Below, piece after piece: positions 5,570 through 13,215 of a stretch of DNA of 21,713 nt. Within the stretch, counting starts at the first letter, position 1, and the number at the start of each line of letters is the position of its first letter. The notes under the pieces are model-generated. The model worked only from the letters and a program-made list of their open reading frames with translations. It searched no databases and was not told the DNA's origin. The DNA lies in the NCBI GenBank assembly GCA_002425415.1, contig DIMG01000007.1, forward strand, positions 1 through 21,713. Reading direction: 5' to 3'. Both the position numbers and the translations under genes were made by a program. The DNA is from Micavibrio sp. UBA5572. Its GTDB lineage: Bacteria > Pseudomonadota > Alphaproteobacteria > Micavibrionales > Micavibrionaceae.

Positions 5570-6421
5570 TTATAATGCAGGTAATGCAGGTTCGATTTTT
5601 AAGGAAGGGGATGGCGTATGCTGATTCTGCATGAGCGTATCAAACCGATTTTTTGGTAATCCCTCCGGCTGAGGAATATTAAAGCTTGAGGCTGATGTAT
5701 CTCCACCAACGGCAATAGAAGGAACAAAAAACATCTGCCCCTTGAGACCATTTTGTAGATAAGAGGATGCGGGGAGAACAGTGGTTTTATCATGAATCAG
5801 TTCTGCAATATCCCATGAATTTGGAGTAGTTTTTACGGCAAGATTCGCATGATCGAACAAGTGTTCCCCTTTATTGTTGTAAACAGAACCCGAAAGAACC
5901 TGAATATCTTGCGGTGGTGTCCCCATTTTTTTGAGAAGGTCAGCCCCCAGTATAGCATAATCCTCACAGTCCCCATGACCGTTGGTTAGTGTTTCCCTTG
6001 AAGTTTGGGCGTAATCTATAGCATTTTGCATCGGGGCATTGGGGCGTCTGGGAATTGCCGCATCTTCTTCAGCAGAAGAATAGGTTACATTCTCGTTGAT
6101 AATATCCTTTACAAATTCCAGTCTTTCGGAAAGAGGAAGGGTTTTTCCGAAGTTAATGGCCTTTTGAAGAGAGATGTCTTTTCCTGATAATTTTATAGGG
6201 AGTTTGCCAAGATCTATATCTTGTTCGCTGTCTTCGATGGCGGCTCCATGCAGAATAATAGATTGCCTGTCAGAGAGTGTACGCATTCTTTGTTCTTCAG
6301 AAAGTTTTCCGAATTGGGCTGCTGTCATGACTGGTGGATTATAGTGTTCAACATTATAGGGCCCGATTCTGTCAGGTTTTTTGTTAAATTCCTCACTGAT
6401 CCCTTTTGCATAAGTTTCCAC
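5570..6421 (-). CDS. Transglutaminase-like cysteine protease (BTLCP/LapG-like)
   Basis: The C-terminal half matches the bacterial transglutaminase-like cysteine proteinase family, whose best-known member LapG cleaves a biofilm adhesin under cyclic di-GMP control. The candidate triad is Cys152 in GHGDCEDYA, His191 in LFDHANLAV and Asp204 in NSWDIAEL, preceded by the family-typical INENVTYSS segment. Residues 1-100 are a polar helical region with no assigned domain. There is no signal peptide or membrane helix, although LapG acts in the periplasm, so the substrate and site are open. No LapD- or LapA-like gene is visible in the window. The start is GTG at 6421 with a close AGG; I see no better one. 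The C-terminus ends PALPAL, encoded by a TAATGCAGG direct repeat. Confidence 0.7.
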   Translation of the reverse strand: METYAKGISEEFNKKPDRIGPYNVEHYNPPVMTAAQFGKLSEEQRMRTLSDRQSIILHGAAIEDSEQDIDLGKLPIKLSGKDISLQKAINFGKTLPLSERLEFVKDIINENVTYSSAEEDAAIPRRPNAPMQNAIDYAQTSRETLTNGHGDCEDYAILGADLLKKMGTPPQDIQVLSGSVYNNKGEHLFDHANLAVKTTPNSWDIAELIHDKTTVLPASSYLQNGLKGQMFFVPSIAVGGDTSASSFNIPQPEGLPKNRFDTLMQNQHTPSPSLKIEPALPAL

Positions 6422-6433
6422 AGCGCCTAATGA

Positions 6434-6453
6434 TTTGATCCTATAAAATCAAA
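6434..6453. promoter_or_regulatory. Inverted repeat at the protease promoter
   Basis: TTTGAT (6434-6439) and ATCAAA (6448-6453) flank CCTATAAA. On the minus strand the centre reads TTTATAGG and could supply a -10 box (TATAGG) 18 bases before the GTG start. The -35 is poor (TTGAGG at 15 bases). It is another instance of a TATAGG element inside a dyad at a promoter in this window. Confidence 0.35.
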
Positions 6454-6517
6454 CCAGTCTCCTCAAAGTGAGTATAATTGGCAAAAGTTAAAAGTTATGT
6501 AAAAAATAAATGGAGAC

Positions 6518-6526
6518 TTATCCACA
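6518..6526 (+). promoter_or_regulatory. Consensus DnaA box
   Basis: TTATCCACA matches the strongest known DnaA-binding 9-mer exactly. It is about 40 bases upstream of the mraZ -35 box in an AT-rich stretch (6480-6515). A second, poor candidate (TTTTCCCCA) follows at about 6530. A single box does not make an origin; a regulatory role is more likely. Confidence 0.5.
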
Positions 6527-6566
6527 ATCTTTTCCCCAGATTTCTGAGCAAAAAACCTTGATTTGT

Positions 6567-6596
6567 TTGACCTCCCATGAATTCCCATGCTATCCC
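6567..6596 (+). promoter_or_regulatory. Promoter of the mraZ/dcw operon
   Basis: TTGACC (6567-6572), an 18-base spacer and TATCCC (6591-6596) preceded by an extended -10 TG (6588-6589). Transcription should start near 6603, giving a leader of about 48 bases. The weak -10 is overlapped by MraZ repeats, which fits a promoter meant to be repressed. Confidence 0.5.
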
Positions 6597-6619
6597 ATTA
6601 AAGAAGGGTTAATTCCCAT
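6574..6619 (-). promoter_or_regulatory. MraZ operator repeats
   Basis: Three copies of ATGGG on the minus strand (6578-6574, 6588-6584, 6598-6594) lie exactly 10 bases apart, and a fourth (6619-6615) lies 21 bases further on. Work on Escherichia coli MraZ showed binding to TGGG direct repeats of this 10-bp period upstream of its own gene. The repeats sit between and over the -35 and -10 boxes, so autorepression of the whole cluster is expected. Confidence 0.8.
6598..6612. promoter_or_regulatory. CtrA-type box at the dcw transcription start
   Basis: TTAA (6598-6601), seven bases (AGAAGGG) and TTAA (6609-6612) match the full CtrA consensus. The site covers the predicted transcription start of the mraZ operon, where bound CtrA would block initiation. 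This is inferred from the motif and position only. Confidence 0.45.
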
Positions 6620-6650
6620 GAAATAACGAAAACGGTCAAAAGCGCGCGCA

Positions 6651-7112
6651 ATGCCATTATTTCTGTCAACCTATGTGAACAAAGTCGATAAGAAGGGTCG
6701 GATTTCTGTCCCTGCGACTTTTCGCTCAACTTTGGTCGGGCAGTCATTTCAAGGCGTGGTTTTGTTTAAAGCCACCGGTCATGCCTGTATCGAAGGCTTT
6801 GATTTCGGAACAATGGAAGAGCTTTCCCAGCGTCTGGATCATTTCGACATGTTCTCGGATCAGCAAGACGATATAGCAACCGCCATCTTTGCAGAATCTG
6901 TCCAATGCCCGTTTGACAGCGAAGGCCGGATTAACGTGCCCCAATCTTTGCTGGACTATGCAAAAATTCATGACGGCGCGGCCTTCGTTGGTCTGGGTCG
7001 CAAATTTCAAATATGGGATGTCGATCAATTTGAATCACGCAAAGCCACAGCGCGGAACAATGTTATTTCTAACCATTTGACGTTGCCGAAACTCGACAAA
7101 GGGGGTGTGTAA
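6651..7112 (+). CDS. mraZ: MraZ, transcriptional regulator of the dcw cluster
   Basis: MraZ is a ring-forming DNA-binding protein of the AbrB/SpoVT fold that represses its own operon. Two MraZ repeats are visible: residues 5-50 with VNKVDKKGRISVPATFR, and residues 80-130 with CPFDSEGRINVPQSLLDYA. Each contains the DxxGR(I/V)xVP signature that forms the DNA-contacting loop. The length of 153 aa is typical. The ATG at 6651 has no recognisable Shine-Dalgarno (it is preceded by GCGCGCGCA), and no alternative in-frame start fits. The stop codon TAA shares one base with the ATG of rsmH. Operator repeats lie just upstream at 6574-6619. Confidence 0.96.
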   Translation: MPLFLSTYVNKVDKKGRISVPATFRSTLVGQSFQGVVLFKATGHACIEGFDFGTMEELSQRLDHFDMFSDQQDDIATAIFAESVQCPFDSEGRINVPQSLLDYAKIHDGAAFVGLGRKFQIWDVDQFESRKATARNNVISNHLTLPKLDKGGV

Positions 7113-8077
7113 TGACTGTAAACACAGCACCCCATATTCCGGTTATGCTGAATGAAGTCATCGCGGCTTTGTCACCGAAACCGAATGAAATTTATGTTGA
7201 TGGAACATTGGGCGCTGGCGGATATACCAGAGGCATTCTAGATGCCGAACCATCGTGCCGCATGATCGGGTTTGATCGCGATCAAACAGCGCATGACATG
7301 GCTTCCAAATGGAGAGAAAAATATAAAGATCGCCTGACCTTGGTTAAAAGCAGCTTTTCAAATCTGGAGCAAGAGCTTGAAAATCTTGGCGTTTCGGGTG
7401 TTGATGCTATCATATTGGATTTGGGCGTATCAAGTATGCAATTCGATGAAGGCGAGCGTGGGTTCTCGTTTCGCTTTAACGCACCGCTTGATATGCGCAT
7501 GGATCAATCAAGCGGAAAAACAGCGGCCGATCTGGTGAATACATTACCGGAAAAAGAATTGGCAGATATGATTTATCTGTACGGTGAAGAGCGTCATTCC
7601 CGCCGTGTTGCGTCTGCCATCATCAAAAAACGCGTAGACGAGAAAATAGAAACAACGTTTCAATTGGCCAATATCGTCCGCGATGTTTTGCCATACTCGC
7701 GTAAAGATAAATCCGACCCCGCCACCCGAACCTTTCAGGCACTGCGAATTGCAGTCAACGATGAATTGGGCGAACTGGAATCTGTGCTTGAGGCAGCAGA
7801 ACATGTTCTTAAAGAAAATGGTCGCCTGATCGTTGTAACCTTCCATTCTCTGGAAGATCGTATTGTAAAAAATTTCCTCAATGATCGGGCAAAACCCGCA
7901 TCATCCCCATCGCGTCATCTGCCCCATATTGTAGATGAATCCGCGTCAAGCAGGTTGAGCTTCTCGCTCCTCACAAAAAAACCTGTTCTCCCGAGTGACC
8001 AAGAGACATCCGCCAACCCACGATCAAGATCCGCAAAAATGCGTGTCGGAATCCGGAGGGCGGTATGCGAAAAATAG
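7112..8077 (+). CDS. rsmH: 16S rRNA (cytosine(1402)-N(4))-methyltransferase
   Basis: RsmH (MraW) uses S-adenosylmethionine to methylate N4 of C1402 in the ribosomal P site. Diagnostic segments are HIPVMLNEVIAAL at residues 8-20, the SAM-binding VDGTLGAGGYTRGIL at about 29-43, GFDRDQ, IILDLGVSSMQFDEGERGFSF, and PLDMRMD. Further on are GEERHSRRVASAI, TRTFQALRIAVNDELGEL and VTFHSLEDRIVK. The length of 321 aa is normal. It starts in the stop codon of mraZ and its 3' end overlaps ftsL by 13 bases. Confidence 0.98.
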   Translation: MTVNTAPHIPVMLNEVIAALSPKPNEIYVDGTLGAGGYTRGILDAEPSCRMIGFDRDQTAHDMASKWREKYKDRLTLVKSSFSNLEQELENLGVSGVDAIILDLGVSSMQFDEGERGFSFRFNAPLDMRMDQSSGKTAADLVNTLPEKELADMIYLYGEERHSRRVASAIIKKRVDEKIETTFQLANIVRDVLPYSRKDKSDPATRTFQALRIAVNDELGELESVLEAAEHVLKENGRLIVVTFHSLEDRIVKNFLNDRAKPASSPSRHLPHIVDESASSRLSFSLLTKKPVLPSDQETSANPRSRSAKMRVGIRRAVCEK

Positions 8078-8544
8078 TCATTCGACTTTCAACCGTTTTT
8101 GTTCTTATGCTGGCTATTCTATCCGGCGCATCTTTGTTTTGGGTATCACAGCAAGTCCAGCAGCTTGAGCGGGAACAGCGCGTTATGCACCAGCAAGTCT
8201 CAAGCGAACAGGAGGGGATTCGTGTCCTAAGCGCGGAATGGGATTATTTAAACCGCCCCGAACGCCTTGAATATTTGTCATCACGATATTTGAAATCAAT
8301 GGAGCTGGTCGAGCCGGAAAATTTACTAAACGATGCCAATCTGGTTCCTGAAAAACAAGCCCTTGAAGAAGGGGAAGAAGGGAGCATTATTTCTGTGGTT
8401 CATCCTGTTTCAAAGCCGGAAATCACTAAAAGACCGACAGTTGTGAGGGATATTCCACAAGAGCCGATTGAAGATTCTGTATCGAAAAAAACCGATGATT
8501 TTAAATCTATTCTCGATCAGATAGTGGCAGGTGACCATGAGTAG
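8065..8544 (+). CDS. ftsL: Cell division protein FtsL
   Basis: This is a bitopic membrane protein of the FtsQLB complex, which activates FtsWI at the septum. One membrane helix lies at residues 6-29 (RLSTVFVLMLAILSGASLFW). It is followed by a periplasmic coiled-coil segment (QQVQQLEREQRVMHQQVSSE) and the alphaproteobacterial FtsL signature VLSAEWDYLNRPERLEYLS. The acidic C-terminal tail makes it, at 159 aa, longer than enterobacterial FtsL. Identity rests on this signature and on its place between rsmH and ftsI, which it overlaps at both ends. Confidence 0.88.
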   Translation: MRKIVIRLSTVFVLMLAILSGASLFWVSQQVQQLEREQRVMHQQVSSEQEGIRVLSAEWDYLNRPERLEYLSSRYLKSMELVEPENLLNDANLVPEKQALEEGEEGSIISVVHPVSKPEITKRPTVVRDIPQEPIEDSVSKKTDDFKSILDQIVAGDHE

Positions 8545-10249
8545 AAAATCACCATTCGCGCGTTTAACCATGCGCATTGTCGGTGAAAAAAGCGGCAATC
8601 TTGATTTGGTGCGTGGCCGAATTGTCCTGTTGGTTACTTTCTTTGTTTTTGCCTATTTTGTTGTGATGGTACGCGTTGTCGATGCAACCTTGATTCAAGG
8701 GTTGCTAAATGACGCGGACAGCTTTATCGGCGCGCCACAAGCAGAACAGGAAACAGAAGGGGAATCAAAATTCCGTGCAGACATAGTGGATCGTAATGGT
8801 GTTTTACTGGCGACATCGCTCAAAACGGCCTCTTTGCACGCCGACCCGAAATTGATTTTGAATCCGATTGATACGGCAAGAGGGCTTTCAAAAATATTCC
8901 CTGATATGACCTATGGAGAAACGCTCAAAAAACTCCAAAGTGAAAAGCGGTTTGTCTGGATCAAACGAAACCTGACACCGGACGAGCAAATGAAAATCCT
9001 GCAGCTTGGTGAACCAGGATTGGTCTTTGATTATGATTACCGCCGTTTTTATCCTCAAGGCGCTCTGGTCTCTCACATGGTCGGGTATTCCAATATAGAT
9101 GGGTTGGGTCAAGCCGGAATTGAACGGAGCTTCAATAATCTTTTAAAAGAATCCAGCGAACCTTTGGCATTGACGATTGATGTCCGGTTACAGCATGTTT
9201 TGCGTCGTGAAGTTTTGAAATCAATGAAAGATTTCACGGCAAAAGCCGGAGCAGGAATTTTAATGAATGTTCAAACTGGAGAAGTTCTCGCGGCGACATC
9301 TTTGCCCGATTTTAATCCTCACGCGCCATCAGGTGATGAAAATTCACCAGAAATGTTTAATCGTCTGACTTTAGGCATGTATGAACTCGGATCGACATTT
9401 AAAATATTTACAACAGCAGCCTTGCTGGAAAAAAACCACGTATCTTTTTCAAAAAAATACGACACATCGCAACCTTTGAAAATTGCAGGCCATACGATTC
9501 ATGACTATCACCCTGAAAAAAGACCGTTATCTGTGCCTGAAATTTTTATGGTGTCATCGAATATCGGTACGGCGCACATGGCGCAAGATATTGGTACAGA
9601 CGGATTAAAAGATTTCTTTTCCGATTTGGGTTTGATGACAAAATTGCCCTTTGAGATTGATGAAGTCGGGAGTCCGATTCTTCCGAGTCCATGGCGGGAA
9701 GTGAATACATTAACCGCCTCTTACGGTCATGGAATTGCGGTGTCACCTTTGCAATTGATTACGGCGGCAAGCTCGATTGTAAATGGAGGCATTAAAATTC
9801 GCCCCCATCTTGTCAAACAGGATAAAGAAGAAATTTCCAGTACACGGGTTATTTCCCAACAAACCTCTTTGAAAATGCGCCAGTTGATGCGGTTGGTGGT
9901 CTCTCATGGAACTGCACGTAAAGCCGAAGTCGCGGGATATGAAATCGGAGGGAAAACCGGCACCGCCGAAAAAAATGTCCATGGCCGATATGATAAAGAC
10001 AGACGGATTGCGACTTTCGTTGGAGCATTTCCAATTAACGATCCGAAATATGCTGTATTGGTTATGATCGACGAACCGCATCCCAACAAATCCAGCTATG
10101 GGTTTGCAACAGCTGGCTGGGTGGCTGCCCCCGCCATTGCTCGAATTGTTTCGGCGGTCGGGTCTTTGACCGGAATGAAGCCTGATTCAGATGCAGTGGA
10201 TATTTCCGACTCGCTGATGCAGTTTGTATCAGAAAAAGGAGGGCATTAA
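8537..10249 (+). CDS. ftsI: Peptidoglycan D,D-transpeptidase FtsI (PBP3)
   Basis: This septal class B penicillin-binding protein cross-links glycan strands made by its partner FtsW. A short cytoplasmic tail leads to one membrane helix at about residues 29-48. A PBP dimerisation domain follows (FRADIVDRNGVLLATSL), then the transpeptidase domain. Catalytic motifs are Ser286 in GSTFK (SxxK), Ser340-Ser-Asn in MVSSN (SxN) and Lys473 in GKTGTAEK (KTG). The length of 570 aa is usual. I start it at the ATG at 8537, which has CAGG a few bases upstream; a GTG two codons earlier is also in frame. The gene overlaps ftsL by 8 bases and ends 2 bases before murE. Confidence 0.97.
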   Translation: MSRKSPFARLTMRIVGEKSGNLDLVRGRIVLLVTFFVFAYFVVMVRVVDATLIQGLLNDADSFIGAPQAEQETEGESKFRADIVDRNGVLLATSLKTASLHADPKLILNPIDTARGLSKIFPDMTYGETLKKLQSEKRFVWIKRNLTPDEQMKILQLGEPGLVFDYDYRRFYPQGALVSHMVGYSNIDGLGQAGIERSFNNLLKESSEPLALTIDVRLQHVLRREVLKSMKDFTAKAGAGILMNVQTGEVLAATSLPDFNPHAPSGDENSPEMFNRLTLGMYELGSTFKIFTTAALLEKNHVSFSKKYDTSQPLKIAGHTIHDYHPEKRPLSVPEIFMVSSNIGTAHMAQDIGTDGLKDFFSDLGLMTKLPFEIDEVGSPILPSPWREVNTLTASYGHGIAVSPLQLITAASSIVNGGIKIRPHLVKQDKEEISSTRVISQQTSLKMRQLMRLVVSHGTARKAEVAGYEIGGKTGTAEKNVHGRYDKDRRIATFVGAFPINDPKYAVLVMIDEPHPNKSSYGFATAGWVAAPAIARIVSAVGSLTGMKPDSDAVDISDSLMQFVSEKGGH

Positions 10250-10251
10250 TC

Positions 10252-11694
10252 ATGAATGGCCTCTTGGAAAAAATCACATCAATCACAGCAGATAGCCGCC
10301 AAGTGACCGAAGGCGGAATGTTTGTTGCCATTGCTGGTGTCAAGCAAGACGGACGCCAATTTATTCAATCCGCCATCGAAAAAGGCGCAAGCGTCATCGT
10401 TGTTCCAAAAGGAACTCACATAACACAATCCGGCATCGAAATTATCGAAGTTGAAAATCCGCGCGCCTACCTTGCACAAGCCGCTGCAATTTTTTATGGA
10501 GTCCAGCCCGAAACGATTGTAACGGTCACTGGCACAAACGGTAAAACCTCAACCGTCAATTTTGTTCGTGAAATCTGGAAAAACCTTGGATTAAAATCCG
10601 CATCCCTTGGCACTTTAGGCTTGATCGGGGATGGGTTGGATGACTATTCCGGCATGACAACACCCGATCCGGTGGCTTTGCATCAATCACTGAAATTGCT
10701 TGCAGATAAAGGATTTTCTTATCTGGCGATGGAGGCATCCTCAATCGGAATTGAACAAAACAGATTGGATGGAGTAAGAATTTCTGCCGCCGGATTTACC
10801 AATTTAACACGGGATCATCTGGACTATCACGGATCAATGGAAGATTATCTTCAATCCAAATTGCATCTGTTTTCACATCTTCTGGATAGCGATGGCATCG
10901 CCATCGTCAATGCCGACACAAACGAATATGCCCGCATAAAAGAAGCCTGTAATACGCGCGGTATTGCATGTTGGGGATACGGTCAAAATGGATCGGAGAT
11001 AAACCTGATCTCACGCGAAGTTCTTCCGCATGGACAGGTTTTGAATTTAGAAGTTCTGGGGCAAAAATATTCTGTGATGCTGCCTTTGGTTGGCGAATTT
11101 CAAGCCATGAATGCTTTGTGCGCTTTGGGGTTGGTCTTGGCAAATACCGCATTCCAGACATCACAAATTGTAGACATGTTGGGGCGGTTATCCGGTGTTC
11201 CGGGACGTTTGCAACAAGTACCAGGCAACAATGAAGACTACGCTGTCTATGTCGATTATGCCCATACCCCCGACGCATTGGACAATATTTTAAAGGCTCT
11301 GCGCCCCCATACAACCGGCCGATTGATATGCCTGTTTGGATGTGGGGGGGATCGTGACACTGGAAAGCGTCCGGTTATGGGAGAAATATCGACCCGTTTG
11401 GCAGATGTTTCGATTGTAACCGATGACAATCCGCGTTCCGAAGATCCTCAAAAAATCAGAAAACAAATTCTCGAAGGCGCTCAAAATGACGCCATCGAAA
11501 TTGACGGGCGGCGCAATGCCATTCGTCAGGCCGTCCAGATGCTTTGCTCCGGTGATGTTCTGGTTCTCGCCGGAAAAGGCCATGAACAAGGCCAGACTTT
11601 TGCAACCCATACCGAACCATTCGATGACGTATTGGAAGCCCAACAAGCCCTCAAAATTAAATTATCCTCACAGGAGAATTCTTCCTCCTTCTAA
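10252..11694 (+). CDS. murE: UDP-MurNAc-tripeptide ligase, meso-diaminopimelate-adding
   Basis: MurE is the cytoplasmic ATP-dependent ligase that adds the third stem-peptide residue to UDP-MurNAc-L-Ala-D-Glu. The N-terminal UDP-binding motif ITADSRQVTEGGMFVAI is present. The ATP loop is TGTNGKTS with Lys98, followed by TTPDPVALHQSL, and the C-terminal ligase domain carries YAHTPDAL. The DNPR sequence at residues 392-395, continuing SEDP, marks enzymes specific for meso-diaminopimelate rather than lysine. The start has an excellent AAGGAGGG. The length of 480 aa is normal. The murF reading frame is open beneath the last 272 bases of this gene without being a real gene there. Confidence 0.98.
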   Translation: MNGLLEKITSITADSRQVTEGGMFVAIAGVKQDGRQFIQSAIEKGASVIVVPKGTHITQSGIEIIEVENPRAYLAQAAAIFYGVQPETIVTVTGTNGKTSTVNFVREIWKNLGLKSASLGTLGLIGDGLDDYSGMTTPDPVALHQSLKLLADKGFSYLAMEASSIGIEQNRLDGVRISAAGFTNLTRDHLDYHGSMEDYLQSKLHLFSHLLDSDGIAIVNADTNEYARIKEACNTRGIACWGYGQNGSEINLISREVLPHGQVLNLEVLGQKYSVMLPLVGEFQAMNALCALGLVLANTAFQTSQIVDMLGRLSGVPGRLQQVPGNNEDYAVYVDYAHTPDALDNILKALRPHTTGRLICLFGCGGDRDTGKRPVMGEISTRLADVSIVTDDNPRSEDPQKIRKQILEGAQNDAIEIDGRRNAIRQAVQMLCSGDVLVLAGKGHEQGQTFATHTEPFDDVLEAQQALKIKLSSQENSSSF

Positions 11695-11740
11695 CGTCCC
11701 GTTTCTTCTTTTTTTCTCTCTTATCCCGAAAGTACATTTT

Positions 11741-13213
11741 ATGACCGCACAAAATATTTCAAATACACTCTGGACATCCATCGAAGCTGCAAAAGCAACC
11801 GGAGGAAAAACTCAAGGGAATTGGGTATCGTCCGGTGTATCAATTGACAGTCGCACAGTCAAAAAAGGCGATTTGTTTATTGCAATCCGTGGCGACAATA
11901 GCGATGGACATGACTATGCACAAAAGGCGTTGGAAAATGGCGCTGTTGCTGTTGTGATCGATCAGGATATTGACTCAATTCCTGCGGATAAAAAATTGAT
12001 TGTAGCAGACACATTCAAAGCTATGCAGGATTTGGGAATTGCCTCGCGCGCACGCTCCGCCGCAAAAATTATCGGCATAACAGGCAGCGTCGGAAAAACC
12101 GGAACAAAGGAAATGCTGGGTCGTGCCTTTTCCGCCCTTGGTCAAACGCATTTTTCAGAAAAAAGTCTCAACAATCATTGGGGCGTACCTTTGTCTTTAT
12201 CCCGCATGCATGCAGGTTGTGATTTTGGTGTTTTTGAAATGGGCATGAATCATGCCGGAGAAATAGAACCACTTAGCCAAATGGTTCGCCCGCATGTGGT
12301 TATTATTACAACTATAGCCCCCGTTCATACCGAGCATTTTCCGAATGGTTTGGATGGCGTTGCCAAAGCCAAAGCGGAAATTTTCTCAGGAATGGACGAA
12401 AATGGCATCGCCATTTTGAACCACGATATCGATCAATTTGATCTTTTGAAAACGGCAGCGCAAGAAAAAGGAATTAAAAAAATATTCTCCTTTGGTTGCA
12501 GCGAAAAAGCGGATGCCCGTCTGGTTGATTGTTTGGTCGCCAGAAACGGAACGCGCGTCACCGCCAATATTTTGGGGGAGGAGTATGGTTTTACCTTGAA
12601 AGATGCAGGGGAACATATCGCAATAAACGCGTTATCTGTTTTGTTGGCTGTCAAATTGATGGGGAGTGATGTGATAAAGGCCATCTCTGCTCTTAAGGGA
12701 ATCGAACCACCAAAGGGACGGGGAAACCGTGAATATATCAACATTGGTGATCCTGAAAACCCCGTGACGCTGATTGATGAGAGCTATAACGCGTCTCCGG
12801 TTGCAATGGAGGCGGCCTTTAAAGTCATGGCTTTGATTGATCCGGGCAGAGGCGGAAGACGCATTGCCATTCTGGGGGATATGTACGAACTGGGCAATAA
12901 CGCACCACAAATTCACCGTGATTTGGCTTTGCCTTTACAAGCGGCAGGCGTTGATCTGGTTTACACATGTGGAACTTTAATGAAAAACCTGTATGATGCC
13001 GTTCCCGAACAAAATCGTGGCGCACATCGTGAACAGAGTCCGGAATTGGCACAAATTGTTCCTGATGTTCTCGTTCCTGGTGATGTCGTTCTAATCAAAG
13101 GATCACGAGGAGGAGGCGATATTCCCCGCATGCAGGTTGTTGTCGAAGCTTTGCGCGAATTTCCCAAAAAAATGGCTTCGGCTGCCAATCATATTCAGGA
13201 AAGGAAAATGTAA
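11741..13213 (+). CDS. murF: UDP-MurNAc-tripeptide:D-alanyl-D-alanine ligase
   Basis: MurF adds D-Ala-D-Ala to complete UDP-MurNAc-pentapeptide in the cytoplasm. The protein opens MTAQNISNTLWTSIEAAKAT, then the UDP-binding VSIDSRTVKKGDLFIAIRG. The ATP loop TGSVGKTGTKEM has Lys119, followed by NNHWGVPLSLSRM, FEMGMNHAGEI, DESYNASPVAME and ILGDMYELG. The length of 490 aa is typical. The frame is open back to 11423, but the upstream part overlaps murE and has no MurF similarity, so I start at 11741. This ATG lacks a good Shine-Dalgarno. It follows a 46-base gap containing a pyrimidine-rich run (11700-11730), which may help recruit the ribosome. Confidence 0.96.
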   Translation: MTAQNISNTLWTSIEAAKATGGKTQGNWVSSGVSIDSRTVKKGDLFIAIRGDNSDGHDYAQKALENGAVAVVIDQDIDSIPADKKLIVADTFKAMQDLGIASRARSAAKIIGITGSVGKTGTKEMLGRAFSALGQTHFSEKSLNNHWGVPLSLSRMHAGCDFGVFEMGMNHAGEIEPLSQMVRPHVVIITTIAPVHTEHFPNGLDGVAKAKAEIFSGMDENGIAILNHDIDQFDLLKTAAQEKGIKKIFSFGCSEKADARLVDCLVARNGTRVTANILGEEYGFTLKDAGEHIAINALSVLLAVKLMGSDVIKAISALKGIEPPKGRGNREYINIGDPENPVTLIDESYNASPVAMEAAFKVMALIDPGRGGRRIAILGDMYELGNNAPQIHRDLALPLQAAGVDLVYTCGTLMKNLYDAVPEQNRGAHREQSPELAQIVPDVLVPGDVVLIKGSRGGGDIPRMQVVVEALREFPKKMASAANHIQERKM

Positions 13214-13215
13214 TC

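Noticed and set aside
6480..6530. Possible replication origin (AT-rich DNA with a DnaA box)
   Set aside because: Only one good DnaA box is present and there is no box cluster or origin-linked gene nearby.
11423..11740. N-terminal extension of MurF by 106 residues
   Set aside because: It overlaps the conserved end of MurE and has no MurF-like content; the family N-terminus begins at 11741.
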